DNA of 64,000 nt, taken from Chionoecetes opilio. Taxonomy: Eukaryota; Arthropoda; Malacostraca; Decapoda; Majidae. Made by a program: the position numbers and the translations under genes. The notes beneath the pieces were generated by a model. It was not told where the DNA came from. It searched no databases and saw nothing but the letters and a program-made list of their open reading frames with translations. Below are positions 1 to 10,200 of this stretch, in pieces; position 1 is the stretch's first letter; every line of letters begins with the position of its first letter. Where the stretch lies: NCBI GenBank assembly GCA_016584305.1, contig JACEEZ010020495.1, positions 443,394 to 507,393 of the forward strand. Reading direction: 5' to 3'.

Positions 1-806
1 AATAAATGAGAAATTATCACAAGCACAACCAGACTGTGTAGCTATGTTGGGAGGTAAACAGTGACTGGCACTACATGCTGAATTGGGTCCGCTCCTACAC
101 GTGAAATAAATGAGAAATAATCACAAACACAACCAGACCGTGTAGCTAGTCAAACTCAAGCTCTAGTGAAAGGTAAACAAATTACTACGAGCCAGATTCA
201 GCCGTGGCTTCCAAAGGTATTGCTTATTATCATGACTAATGCTCATTATTATATATATTACATGGTTGTGAAGTGCAGTTCTATACACGTGTCACTATTT
301 AGGTCAGTGTAGCACTGCGTGTCACCTTAGATAAGGGTGATTTAGGGTGTTGAGGTGACAGGGAGACGTAGCAGCGGCCTCGCCCTAACACTAATAGTAA
401 CTATTTTAAACAATACACACCTTCTACCACTAAAACGGGCGAGGACCAACCATCAGAACCCTCAAGTGAACCTCCAGAGCCTACCATCCGAGCCCTGGGT
501 CACCACTGCCTACAGGCGCTATAGGTACAGATGTAAAAAAAAAAAAAAAAAAAAAAAAAAATCACTAGCAACACAGGCTCCTTCCTTATAATATTATATC
601 TTAATATGTGATACATCAAAACTCCTTAAAACCCAAGCATTCCAAAGTAAAATGAAAAAATATTACAATTATGTTGAGTTGACAATTCGAGCGGCGATAA
701 GCGGTCTAATTTGAAGAAAAAAAGAAAAAGAAAAAAAAAGTCACGCAAATGGAGTCCATTATATCCGAAGTCCGTTACATCGAGGTCAGTTATATCGAGG
801 TTTGAC
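1..806 (+). mobile_element. Tigger/pogo-like TA element, 3' part, entering from the window edge
   Basis: The first 800 bases match the segments at about 50.2-50.8 and 56.27-56.85 kb, which begin with a CAGTAAAACCTCGATATAAT terminus. This copy lacks that end but keeps the opposite one, around 765-806, where ATATCGAGGT-type words are repeated and the sequence ends in TTTGACTG followed by TA. The TA flank and CAG...CTG ends are typical of the Tc1/mariner-pogo group. No transposase frame is visible, so it is non-autonomous. A SINE tail at 435-561 interrupts it; the two other copies lack that insertion. Confidence 0.7.
435..561 (+). mobile_element. SINE 3' fragment with poly(A)
   Basis: The sequence from ACGGGCGAGGACCAACC through GCGCTATAGGTACAGATG and a run of about 27 A matches the 3' third of the tRNA-derived SINE seen in full at 6225 and 59158. 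The tRNA-like head is missing, as expected for a 5'-truncated retroposition. In the homologous segments at 50.6 and 56.7 kb the flanks (CACTAAA and TCACTAGC) are adjacent with nothing between them, so this is a filled site with two empty relatives in the same window. Confidence 0.85.
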
Positions 807-1029
807 TGTATAAATATATCTCGTTAAAAGTGATAGCTAGTTCAGCGTTTATTATCTTTTTAAAGATATTTTCTCTTTGTCTTAAGAGTGTCTTATTCTC
901 TTTTGTAATCACTTGTATGACTTCGCCGTAGCTTGTCATGTTTGCTGTATCGCGATTTCGGGTCGTAAGAACCCTTCTTCAGCAGCATGTGGAAGATGTT
1001 TTCTCCTCAGTTGTAGAGGTGAGCATGAC

Positions 1030-1416
1030 TTAGTTGTGGAGTGAAGCGCTATTTATAGATGAAGTCTGCCTGCCACGCAGCCTAGTGGCGGCGCTGATTG
1101 GTAGATAGCTTCTGCTTCTCGTCTCCATGAGTGGGAGATGCTTATTGGTTGTTGACTCCTCGCTTTGCTTCTCTGTGAGTAGGCTGTTATTTGCTTTTGT
1201 TCTTTTCATGCTTGGTAGAGCTTGTAGGTCATTTGCCTGTACGTTAAGCTTGGGATTGGTCACTTTTATGTAAAGTGCTTCTAGAATTGGAAGTCGCTGC
1301 ACATCTGCACACATGTTGACCAATTCTGTATTTTCTGTATATAACATTTCTAGAAGAAAATACAGAATTGGTCGACATGTGTGCAGATGTGCGGCGACTT
1401 CCAATTCTAGAAGCAC
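1030..1416 (-). pseudogene. Penelope-like element ORF, C-terminal fragment (left arm)
   Basis: The minus-strand frame of 128 residues contains the segment LPILEALYIKVTNPKLNVQ. It resembles the closing helix of the GIY-YIG nuclease domain in Penelope-like retroelements, where an EALxI...PxLNxQ pattern is usual. The upstream RT is absent. The first part of the frame crosses the centre of the palindrome, so its N-terminus is artificial. The frame is open to its stop but only a fragment of the roughly 800-residue family protein. A remote match to another retroelement cannot be excluded. Confidence 0.5.
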
Positions 1417-1661
1417 TATACATAAAAGAGATCAATCCCAAGCTTAACGTACAGGCAAACTACCTACAAGCTCTACCAAGCATGAAAAGAACAAAAGCAA
1501 ATAACAGCCTACTCACAGAGAAGCAAAGCGAGGAGTCAACAACCAATAAGCATCTCCCACTCATGGAGACGAGAAGCAGAAGCTATCTACCAATCAGCGC
1601 CGCCACTAGGCTGCGTGGCAGGCAGACTTCATCTATAAATAGCGCTTCACTCCACAACTAA
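1368..1661 (+). pseudogene. Penelope-like element ORF, C-terminal fragment (right arm)
   Basis: This is the mirror of the left-arm frame: 97 residues including RRLPILEALYIKEINPKLNV and a tail that is otherwise nearly identical. The assignment rests on the same EALYIK...PKLNVQ pattern. The two frames diverge head-to-head from the centre of the palindrome. The shared frame on both arms shows that the palindrome was built from one coding end. Confidence 0.5.
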
Positions 1662-1906
1662 GTCATGCTCACCTCTACAACTGAGGAGAAAACATCTTCC
1701 ACATGCTGCTGAAGAAGGGTTCTTACGACCCGAAATCGCGATACAGCAAACATGACAAGCTACGGCGAAGTCATACAAGTGATTACAAAAGAGAATAAGA
1801 CACTCTTAAGACAAAGAGAAAATATCTTTAAAAAGATAATAAACGCTGAACTAGCTATCACTTCTAACGAGATCTGTCTCAAGAGAAAATCTCCTGCCCG
1901 TATATA

Positions 1907-1912
<6 letters not shown>

Positions 1913-1955
<43 letters not shown>
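1913..1955. repeat. (TA)n microsatellite
   Basis: A nearly pure TA run preceded by CTCTCTC. It separates the Penelope-like palindrome from the next element; TA tracts flank many insertions here, as expected for TA-targeting transposons. Confidence 0.9.
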
Positions 1956-1959
<4 letters not shown>

Positions 1960-1961
<2 letters not shown>

Positions 1962-2110
1962 CAGCCAAACTCCCAACATCCGACCTTCAAACATCCGACT
2001 TGTCCAAACAACCGACTTTTTTCTTCTATGTCCCAAGTCGGATAAATTATTAAACAATTCCAGACAACCGACCCTCGGTCAGACTATTAGGAGGGCTGAT
2101 ACTGCTGTGG
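1960..2110. mobile_element. Terminal fragment of an ATCCGAC-word element
   Basis: Starting with CAGCC next to a TA tract, the words CATCCGAC, CATCCGAC, AACCGAC and the complement GTCGGATAA follow within 130 bases. The same word cluster recurs at 8324-8395. It has the style of the other TA-flanked terminal regions in this window. No transposase is visible and the other end was not identified. Bases 2110-2350 hold nothing recognisable. Confidence 0.45.
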
Positions 2111-2351
2111 GCATGCTGTGGTGGGCGGGGCAGCTGCTGTAAAGGGCGTGACAGCTGTTCAAAACACCTGTAAGACGCGGGTGTGGGCCTGTCAATGTTT
2201 ATGTTGGGTACTCGTGACGTCATGTTTTTTTGTTTTTTTTCACAACGGGTTCACTATAAAAAAATTAATATCATTATTTTTTTTGTTTTGACGTTATAGG
2301 AAAGCAAGGATTTATTTTTCTTACATATTTTACTACTTAAATTAAAATTAC

Positions 2352-3317
2352 CTAAATTTTCCTACTTATGAAGGATCTTTGTGCACCACCGTCAAACATT
2401 GTCTTTACTATGACTGAATTACCATTGTGGCTCACTTTCAATTCGGTAGTAGGAACAGCTGCTGAACTACTCTTATTAGTGACTGCCATTTTAACTACTG
2501 TAGGGTCTCGGTTATTATCACTGTTAGGACAAAGAGCGATATTATGAACAGATTGTTTACATTTCCTACAAGTTCTTAAGCTTATAGGGCATGCATTTGA
2601 AGCATGTTTACCACGGAGACAGGTTAGGCAATTACCAAGGCTCATTAACCTTTCAACTCTCGTGTAACAATCTGAATAGATATTACATGTGGAGGGTGGA
2701 TGTCCCCACTCACATAAGACACAATTTATTATTCGTACTTCACTAGAAGTAGCCCTGGATTATATCTATTATTTGAGTAGGTCTAAGTGGTTTACTGGTA
2801 GGCTGAGAAGTTTGAATTTTAATTGCAGGCTGTTTGATTTGCGTAACTTTAACAGGCGCAGGATAAATACCCACTAACGAGGGATCTTTAAACTCTTAAG
2901 GGCGGCTGATATAGCTGATTACCTATACTAGGTGTAATAATATTGATCTCCCTGTGGGGTGCTTCCTGCTCAATACCTTGCAAAATTTTGGTTAAAGAAG
3001 CTTTAGCTGTTGATGGAATATGAGCACACTCCAGTAATCCCTCATATTCAATTACTTTATCGAGATATCTTTGACACTTGTTCATAATTGATCATACATT
3101 GGTGAATCATTTCTTTATCCCCAGCTTGTCTTACTTGAACTTCATATAGGAAGTAAACCTCCTCATATTTATTCCATTGCTCATTTAACAATGGTAGACC
3201 TGTCTTTAAATTAATATAATCAATAGGAATCGCCTTAATTGCGTCCTCACACTTATTATATATTCGTGTGAGCATTGCTAATTTAGCCGATAATGAATGC
3301 TTAGCTGACTTTGCCAT
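2352..3317 (-). pseudogene. BEL/Pao gag-protease remnant
   Basis: Reading leftwards from an ATG at 3317, the protein starts like the gag of the BEL element at 23306 (shared TRIYxK, IPIDY and WxxYEE blocks). It then skips about 520 bp of central gag, resumes at the QGIEQE...PHREI block, degenerates, and recovers at 2645-2352 with two zinc knuckles (CLTCLRGKHASNAC and CRKCKQSVHNIALC) and the protease start. The protease motif reads FDGGAQ where the better copy has FDSGAQ, so a conserved residue next to the catalytic Asp is changed. Frameshifts and stops between 2645 and 2890 make it dead. RT and integrase are missing. Confidence 0.85.
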
Positions 3318-3611
3318 GGTTTAGTTAATAACTAAGTCAAATAAAATATTAAATTCAAGATTACGTCACTAAAATAATTGTTAGTTGATAATTAATTATT
3401 ATATCCTAAGTGGTGGTAGTGCCTGCTCGGCCTTACAAGACGCATAGCAAGGCGTATATAATTTCAACCACTACAACTAACCACGTAACCTCTGATGTTA
3501 TCTACTACCTGACGTATGGTAGTTGAACGGCTGTTAAATCGTTGCTGACACCGCGAAACACCTCGCCTCCACTCCTTCAACCAGCGGTTGTGATAGGCTC
3601 ATAATTACGCC
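3318..3611 (-). other. BEL/Pao leader remnant upstream of gag, no gene
   Basis: Read on the minus strand, the bases just upstream of the gag start resemble the leader at about 23150-23300 of the larger BEL copy (a GTGGTT...CGCCTTGT..GGCCGAG block, then an AATTAATTA-rich stretch). No trace of the SGNH-like frame that precedes gag in the larger copy is visible before the sequence changes to the Gypsy-like element. Confidence 0.5.
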
Positions 3612-4856
3612 TCACAACGACCACTTTTGAGTCACATGAACATCAATATTCCTCACTCGGGGCACCAAGGTGGGCTGGGCGGGCATCTTGAAGTCGGTTA
3701 TGCTGTTGACGAGGTCGCGGCTTGGCTGGTACCCTTCCCAGCCCAGGAGGTAGCCGGCAAAGGCGACGCTCTTCCTGCAGAAGCGGAACTTGTCAGGTCG
3801 CAGGGTGACACCGCTCTCCATGCACCTGTGGAGAAAATCATATGTATGCCAGAAGGCGTCGCTGATGCTGCTGTCGTGGAGTAGAGTGTCGTCCACGCAC
3901 TTGAGCTTCCTGGGCACGTCGGTGATGGTGTCGTCAAAGCGCTTTGTGAAAGCGTCCTGCGAAGCGCAGTGGCCCATAGGGGTGCGGCGGTACCGGTAGC
4001 GCCCCCATGGGGTGATGAATGTTGTGAGCTTGTGGCTCTCCTCGTCAAGGGGGACCTGGTGGTAGCCCGAGTATGCATCTGTTACGGTCTTAAATGTATG
4101 TTTGGGCACGCTAGAGATGAGGTCGAAGGGCGGCCTGGTGTGGTGTGTCTCTCTGAGGCTCGCACGGTTGAGGCGCTGAAAGTTGACCGTGCGACGGAGC
4201 CTTCCGTCCTTTTTTGGCACTACCACCATTCTGGAGCACCACTCGGTGGGCTCGCCTGCGGGCACCGCCTTGATGATGCCCTTGTCAACATCATTGTCCA
4301 GCTGTCGTCGTACCTCATCAAAGAAGTGGAGCGGGACTGTGGCTGGGACATGGACTGCGTGGGGGCGTGTGTCGGGCCGTAGGTGGATGTGGTGAGGCGG
4401 ATCGCTCATCTCTGGTAGCTGCGTGCGTCCCATGGCAAACACAGTGCGCCTGAAGTGCTCCAAGAACCATTTCTCGAGGCGATCGATGTTCTCCTCTACA
4501 AGTTCGTGAGGTGGCGATTCCGGGCGACGTGGGTCTTGTGGGGTGTCTGATGGCTCCACAGCACACACACTGGTGGGCGAAAGGGGGCGTGGGAAGGTGT
4601 GATGGACCAGGCGAAGGGCCTTGCATGCCTTGAGCAATAGGTAGAGTTGCTGCACGCCTTCGGCTATGTAGATGCACTCTGTGGTGGAGACAGTCCCCAC
4701 GGAGACCTGACATGTGATGGTTCCCAGGAGGCGCATGCTGGCCCCGGCAACGTAGGTGACTGCCGTGGGTGTAGCCTGGAGCTGACGTTGGGATATGCCG
4801 AGGTCCCCCAACAGTAGGCGACAAGCCACAGACACTTGCGCCCCAGTGTCCGCCAC
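3612..4856 (-). pseudogene. Ty3/Gypsy-like pol fragment: protease and reverse transcriptase
   Basis: The 414-residue frame opens with the retropepsin motif ADTGAQ (residues 2-7). Around residues 165-345 it has RT blocks: MVVVPKKDGRLRRTVNFQRL, TVTDAYSGYHQVPL (first catalytic Asp), the PMG block and CVDDTLL, the palm motif with C in place of the usual Y/F. The closing FAGYLLG block is also Gypsy-like. It decays after residue 390, so RNase H and integrase are absent. A stop lies directly before the protease motif, so gag and protease are not in one open frame. GC content is far above the neighbours. Partner gag lies upstream at 4860-6018. Confidence 0.85.
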
Positions 4857-4859
4857 TCA

Positions 4860-6018
4860 TGTGTAGGGACATGTGGCGCGGGGGCGTGAGCAGCTGATCA
4901 CCACGGGCAGCGACGCCGCCATCTCCACTCCTCCAACGATCACTGCACCGGAGGTAGGGGGGTAGTTCGAATGGTGGGCGGGCAGACGAGCGCCGCCCTG
5001 GGGGGGTGAGGGCCGGACACAGGTGCCAGAAGTGCCCCTTCTGGCCGCAGCAACGGCATGTCGCTGCAAACACTCTGCACTGATGCCCACCTGTGCACTC
5101 AGAGTCCCCGCATGCTGTGCACTGCCTGCGTCCCCGCCGGACTCCGTCTTGGCGGGCTTTCCCTTGTCCGCCAGGCTGGCGCGCGGGGCCCGCTGCCGCC
5201 ACCTCAGCCGGGTGTGGGGCCATGTTGGGCGGGGGTGGTGTGTCACCGACCCCAACACTGGCTACGTAGCTCAAAGGTTGCTCACTTGCCTTTTCTGCGG
5301 CCTCAATAACTTCACACATGCGAACTACCTCACTGAATGACTCGAGGCATGGGAAGCAACGCAACACCCCCGCTTTCATGCTGCGATCACGTAGCCCCAT
5401 CACTATTTTCTTGCTGAGCATGTACTCCTCTAAGGAGCACTGGCACTCAGGGCACCTAAAGCCGCACTCATTCGCTTTAGCGCGGCACTGGGAGATATAC
5501 GCACACACACTGTCACTCGATGCCTGTGCTAGAGAGAAGAACTCCGCCCACGCCCCGACGATACAGCGTGTACCAATCACCACGCTTCTCACAACGTCGA
5601 TTGCCTCCGTGGTTGAGAGCTGCCTGAACACTTGCTTGCCCAGGCGCATGATGATGCGCTGTTGCACCTCTGTGTTACAAAGGAGGCGTACATAAGGTGC
5701 CGCTGTGGGCGCCGCCCAGCCGCAGATGTTGCTGTAGTCCTCTACACTGGTGGCCCATGCCTCAAACGTTGCCGGCGACATGCCCACGGTCGCTCCCCCT
5801 GGTCCTGGAGGAGGTGGTGGGCGACGCTGCAGGGTCGTTGGCCAGAGTTGCTGTTGTGAGTGGCTGGTGTGATGTCGGGGCTTGGTGTATAACGCGTGGC
5901 GCGGGCTTGGTACGGCGGCGGGATGGACCATGTAGCTGTATCCACCCGCCCGCCGCCTGCCGGAGGCGTCTACGCCGCCCATGCCTTCCTCCATGAACCC
6001 CTGAAGAAACTGTGCCAT
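4860..6018 (-). pseudogene. Ty3/Gypsy-like gag with CCHC zinc knuckle
   Basis: From an ATG at 6018 the minus strand reads a proline-rich N-terminus, a capsid-like central part (about residues 85-250: AWAEFFSLAQASSDSV, MGLRDRS blocks) and a CCHC knuckle CRCCGQKGHFWHLC near residue 320, preceded by a Cys-rich stretch. The frame stays open to 4318, but past about 4860 it only shadows pol, so the real end is taken where the pol frame begins. Nothing resembling an LTR was found on either side. Confidence 0.75.
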
Positions 6019-6224
6019 GTTGGGGCTGGAACACAGAAGGGCTGGGGGCGCATTACGATGTTTATTGGAGAACTTAACCTCTAATTACAGAGAGACGGCA
6101 GGACGACTGGTCACTGCCTCGGCTGGATCCCAACTGCCCGCCTAAGGGTGACGCTAAGATGTGGCGGGAAGGTGAGGGTTGCCACACACCCCCACAATAT
6201 ATATATATATATATATATATATAG

Positions 6225-6563
6225 TGGGAGGCGGTAGCAGAGTGGTTAGCGTCTCCGGCTGGCGTTCTCGGTGACCCGAGTTCGATCCCCGACGAAAACC
6301 AAAACCTTTCTGCACCGTCGAGGGGCCTAAGAACACCCACATGCCCTGTCCATTAACTCTACCTTCGATTGCGAGTGCATCGGAAGACACAGGAGGGCGG
6401 CATGAGCCTCTAATCACAGGCGTCACTATAAAATTCCTGCCTGCGCCAGCACGGGCGAGGGTCAACCATCACAGCCCTTAAGGGAACCTCCAGAGCCTAC
6501 CATCCGAACCCTGGGTCACCACTGCCTACAGGTGCTATAGGCTCAAATGTAAAAAAAAAAAAA
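6225..6563 (+). mobile_element. Full-length tRNA-derived SINE, copy 1
   Basis: The head GGAGGCGGTAGCAGAGTGG carries a Pol III A box (TAGCAGAGTGGTTA) and, 30-40 bases on, a B box (GAGTTCGATCC), so it derives from a tRNA, perhaps Ser-type. The body (TGCACCGTCGAG...CTAAGAACACCCACATGCC...CAGGCGTCACTATAA) ends in CACTGCCTACAGGTGCTATAGG and poly(A). It lies in a TA tract. The same unit recurs at about 9070, 31288, 45782, 53122 and 59158, with tail fragments at 435, 31076 and 60793. Confidence 0.9.
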
Positions 6564-6570
6564 TATATAT

Positions 6571-6885
6571 ATACAGGGTGTAACACGAGTTTCTGCAAAT
6601 ATTGAGACAGATGATATATCGTATAATTCTAAGTAGAAAATGCTCTATACACATATGCTTTTTGAAGCTTCCTTTAGACGTAAGATGAATTGTAAAAAAT
6701 CACGGCGGCCGGTATTGTCACAGCGATGCAACGTATGGAGGTGCATTCGCGGTTGCCACTCGGTGAAATTTTTAATTATTTAATCATCATTTTTACTGGA
6801 AATGGAACATTAATTTAGCTTTTAACAACACAATTGGTATTAATGGACTTGTTATTACCAAATAAGCAGTACATGCGAACAGCAT
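6571..6885. mobile_element. Unidentified repeat end beginning ACAGGGTGTAAC
   Basis: A TATA tract is followed by ACAGGGTGTAACACGAG and about 300 bases of non-coding sequence ending where the hairpin MITE begins. ACAGGGTGT-type starts are common at invertebrate DNA-transposon ends, but I find no partner terminus or coding frame. The call is tentative. Confidence 0.3.
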
Positions 6886-7037
6886 GGCTGTAATAAGCAA
6901 TACTGTAAAAGGCTACTTGGCAAAATGTTGGAGCGGGGTAGGAAGGAGGGGAAGAAGGAGGAGGAAGGCGAGTCACTACCTCCTCACCAGCTCAGAGACG
7001 ATGCCAAGTAGCCTTTTACAGTATTGCTTATTACAGC
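6886..7037. repeat. Short hairpin MITE
   Basis: The ends are inverted repeats of about 36 bases: GCTGTAATAAGCAATACTGT continuing into AAAAGGCTACTTGGC, and its complement at 7003-7037. The interior is purine-rich. It ends exactly where similarity to the RTE-like LINE starts (CGACGTGAGTTTCGACA, also at 36520), so it marks the junction of the truncated LINE with upstream sequence. Confidence 0.65.
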
Positions 7038-8195
7038 CGACGTGAGTTTCGACAGGGGATGCTTGCAGCCTATGTTGATCTCAAGAAGGCGTTTGACTCA
7101 GTGCATCGTGAGTCACTCTGGGATCTTCTGCGACTTCGAGGGATTCCTGCAAGGACTATTGGTTTGATAACTGGTCTGTATTCTGGGACTGAGAGTGCTG
7201 TGAAGTGTGGGGCAGGTGTATCCAGCTTCTTTCCTGTGAATACAGGAGTGAGGCAAGGGTGCGTCCTTGCCCCATCACTTTTCAACGCTTGTATGGACTG
7301 GGTATTGGACAAGGTTGTAGATCAAAGTGATTGTGGAGCATCCATCGGCAACACCAAGATCACTGATCTTGTTTTTGCCGATGATGCAGTAATCTTTGCT
7401 GAGTCGCTGGAGGTCCTGGTGATGGCTTTCGAGGCGCTGCACGAGGAGGCAAAGCCTTTGGGACTTGAGGTCTCCTGGCTCAAGACCAAGGTCCAGGTAT
7501 TTGGAGACTTACTAGATGAAGCAGTACAGTCTGTTCATGCGTGTGGCGAGGACATTGAGATCTTGGAAAGTTTTACATACCTTGGTAGCGCAGTCCATAA
7601 TGACGGCGGGTCACGTCAAGAAGTCTTACGGCGGATTGGCATAGCCCACGGTTTATGGACTCGCTCAGCGGGAGTATTTGGCGTTGTCGGTACCTGTGCA
7701 GGAGGACAAAGATCCGGATCTTCAAGTCGCTTGTGATCCCTGTCTTACTCTATGGTTGTGAGACATGGACACTAAATAGTGACTTGAAGAGACGAATCAA
7801 TGCCTTTGGTAATAAGTGTCTTCGCAGAATCATGGGGTATCGCTGGGATGATTACGTGTCAAATCAGCGATTGCACCGTGAGACTGAATCGAGGCCTATT
7901 ACCTGCATAGTCCGTCAGCGCCAACTTCGGCTATATGGGCATGTGGCACGCTACCCTGAAACCGATCCTTCCCATCGGGTTGTATCTGTAAGAGACAATC
8001 CGGCGTGGAGGAGGCCAAGGGGGCGCCCACAAGGCTCGTGGCTGGGGCAAGTTGATGTTTCTTGTCGAGAGCTGCTTGGTATGGGAAAGGAGCCTGCATG
8101 GGAACTCGCGCGTCGTGACCCCCGGGAGTGGCGTCGTAGGGTGGGCGAGGCGACGCGCCCCCCGGCGTATGCCCCCAATGATTGATTGATTGATT
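7038..8195 (+). pseudogene. RTE-like LINE reverse transcriptase, 5'-truncated, copy 1
   Basis: The frame from 7059 contains AYVDLKKAFDSVHRESLWDL (RT catalytic Asp), GVRQGCVLAPSLFN and LVFADDAVIFAES (the FADD palm motif). It shifts frame near 7640-7690 and continues to 8185 with LYGHVARYP, RRPRGRP and the ARRDPREWRRRV tail usual in RTE-type LINEs. The element ends in a short GATT array at about 8179-8196, matching the microsatellite 3' ends of that clade. The endonuclease and early RT are missing; the second copy at 36095 shows part of what precedes. Dead because of the frameshift and truncation. Confidence 0.85.

Positions 8196-8250
<55 letters not shown>
8196..8250. repeat. (TAG)n microsatellite
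   Basis: Directly after the GATT array of the LINE tail comes a nearly pure TAG run of about 18 units. It probably grew from the LINE's 3' terminal repeat. Confidence 0.9.
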
Positions 8251-8252
<2 letters not shown>

Positions 8253-8323
8253 ATGGTTAAAGTGTGTGTAGTGTGTTACTACCTTCCCACTTAGAAGAAG
8301 AAAAATATTATATTTATTAAATT

Positions 8324-8396
8324 ATGTACATCCGAACATCCGACTATTCCAATTATCCGACCTACCTTCGGTCCCCCCAAGGTCGGATAATTAATA
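8324..8396. mobile_element. Second ATCCGAC-word terminal fragment
   Basis: Within 70 bases ATCCGAAC, ATCCGACT, ATCCGACC and the complement GTCGGATAA occur, matching the cluster at 1960-2110. It is flanked by AT-rich sequence and then a TA tract. It is probably one end of a TA-targeting non-autonomous element; its partner is not identified. Confidence 0.4.
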
Positions 8397-8400
8397 CTTA

Positions 8401-8507
<107 letters not shown>

Positions 8508-8684
8508 ACCCTCGTTTTCCCGGACCTCCATTTCCCGGATGTCGGATTTGCTGGACAAAATCCGAAGTCCGGGGATATGTCAGAGTCCCGGACAAATGCC
8601 TGGTCCAGTCCGTAAATTGACATAGTTACCCGGCGGTCCGAGCGTCTCCTGTCACTCCTGGTCAGTGTCCGCACCTCCCGCCAG

Positions 8685-8998
8685 GTGGCAGCATGGTCAG
8701 CGGTCGTATTGTTTACATTTGGGTACACGACACTCACGGTTCGCCTAAATCGCCTCCGTCAGTCCCCTGACCCCCACTGCCCCTGGTGCAGGAACATCTC
8801 TGAGACTATTGAACACTTTCTGCTGCTTCCCACCAGGTGGCAGCATGTTCAGCGGTCGTATTGTTTACATTTGGGCACACGACACTCACGGTTCACCTGC
8901 ACCACCTCCGTTAGTCCCCTGACCCCCACTGCCCCCACGTGCAGGGACGTCTCTTGAGACTACTGAACACTTTCTGCTGCCTCCCGCCAGGTGGCAGT
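8685..8998 (+). repeat. 152-bp minisatellite derived from a LINE C-terminus, 2 units
   Basis: Units begin at GTGGCAGCATG (8685, 8837; a third boundary at 8991 is cut by the Tigger insertion). Each unit encodes in pieces the CPWCRNxSETIEHFLL zinc-binding tail found at the end of RNase H-bearing LINE ORF2 proteins; compare 44925-45050. The unit length of 152-154 is not a multiple of three, so the array as a whole is not a coding repeat. Confidence 0.75.
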
Positions 8999-9066
8999 AC
9001 AGTAAAACCCTTATAACTCGACACTGTATAACTCGGAATTTGATATAACTCGGCATGGCAAAGACT

Positions 9067-9069
<3 letters not shown>

Positions 9070-9128
<59 letters not shown>

Positions 9129-9521
9129 TTTTTTTTATACACACACACACACACACAACACACACACACACACCCCACACACACACACCACCTATGCCCA
9201 TAGCACATGTAGGCAGTGAGCTCCAGGGGGGGGAATAATGGCCCGGGAGGCTCACTCGAGGGCTGTGATGGTTGGCCTAGCCCTGGTGGCGCAGGCAGGA
9301 TTTTATAGTGACGCTTGTGTTTAGGGGCTCATGCCGCCCGTGTCCTCCCATGCATTTCACAGTCGAAGGTAGAGTTAATGGACGGGGCATGGGGGTGTTC
9401 TTAGGCCACTCGAGGGTTTGCAAAAAGATTTCAAGTGGATTTATGGGTCTCACCCCGGGATCGAACTCGGGTCTTCGAGAACGCCACTCGGTGACGCTAA
9501 CCACTCTGCTACCGCCTCACC
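9070..9521 (-). mobile_element. SINE copy 2 (minus), inside the Tigger-like foldback
   Basis: Read on the minus strand, the head at 9521 (GTGAGGCGGTAGCAGAGTGG) has A and B boxes as in copy 1 and the body follows to the GCTATGGGCATAGG tail. An expanded tail of GT repeats and poly(A) appears here as AC repeats and a run of about 57 T at 9069-9125. The junction with the host element (CCTAAACTGCATCTC) is the same in the other three foldback copies, so this SINE moves with its host. Confidence 0.85.
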
Positions 9522-10200
9522 TAAACTGCATCTCATGATTTTCACTCGGCATATCATGCCTTACAACCTCTTCTGTGAACATGTAAACAGAACAGTTGGC
9601 AAAAAATAATGTATCTCGGCATATTGATGTTATAACTGCAATCTCTTCGCTTACACTCGCATATCGTCAGTCGGCATAAAAGTCGTATTTTGTCCTTTTG
9701 ATCTTTTCCTGCAAGCTCAGGCTCTTCAATTTCTTTCCCCTTCCCTGCTGGAGACACCCTTGCGTGATGGAGCTGACATCTTGAAATACAGTACTGTATG
9801 ATGTAATCCCAAAACACGTAAAATAGGTGGCAAAGTAAAGCAAAGGGCGGGAACCAGCGGGGTAGGCTGTCAGCTGCGAGCCGTGTTTATGTCGTCAAAG
9901 CACCGTCTTGGATACGAATTCCGTTTTTTGTCGAAATTGAAAAGGATTGGTTTCTGCTTCAAAAACACAACAAGCTTGGTAGGAGCCGAAATAATAATCA
10001 ATGCAAAACATTGCAAACAATATCACAGAGTAGTATAAACAAAATTTCAGCAAGTGTATTGGATTGGGTTTCGTAATCCCAAGACGGTGCTTGGACGACA
10101 AAAACACGGCTCAGCCTACGCACTGGTTCCTGATCTTTGCTTAATTTGCCACCTATTTTTACGTGTTTTGGGATTACATCATACAGTACTGTATATCAAG

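Larger units (their letters stand above)
821..1874. repeat. Head-to-head Penelope-like palindrome, arms about 515 bp
   Basis: Bases 821-1336 are nearly the reverse complement of 1353-1874, with a spacer of about 16 bases centred near 1345. Each arm carries the same reading frame ending in a region that resembles the C-terminus of the GIY-YIG endonuclease of Penelope-like elements, followed by an untranslated tail. The arms differ by scattered substitutions, so this is an old structure rather than a sequencing foldback. Penelope-like elements are known for complex terminal repeats and inverted copies; that link is inference. Confidence 0.75.

Noticed and set aside
4318..4860. Extension of the Gypsy-like gag frame through the pol region
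   Set aside because: The frame stays open but here it only shadows the protease-RT frame; no gag-like motifs occur past the CCHC knuckle, and GC-rich coding DNA often leaves alternative frames open.
3627..6000. Several plus-strand frames of 60-137 residues opposite the Gypsy-like gene
   Set aside because: They are antisense shadows of a GC-rich coding strand and show no motifs.
6226..6300. Functional tRNA gene
   Set aside because: A and B boxes are clear, but the same unit with a long non-tRNA body and poly(A) is repeated in the window, so it is a SINE head.
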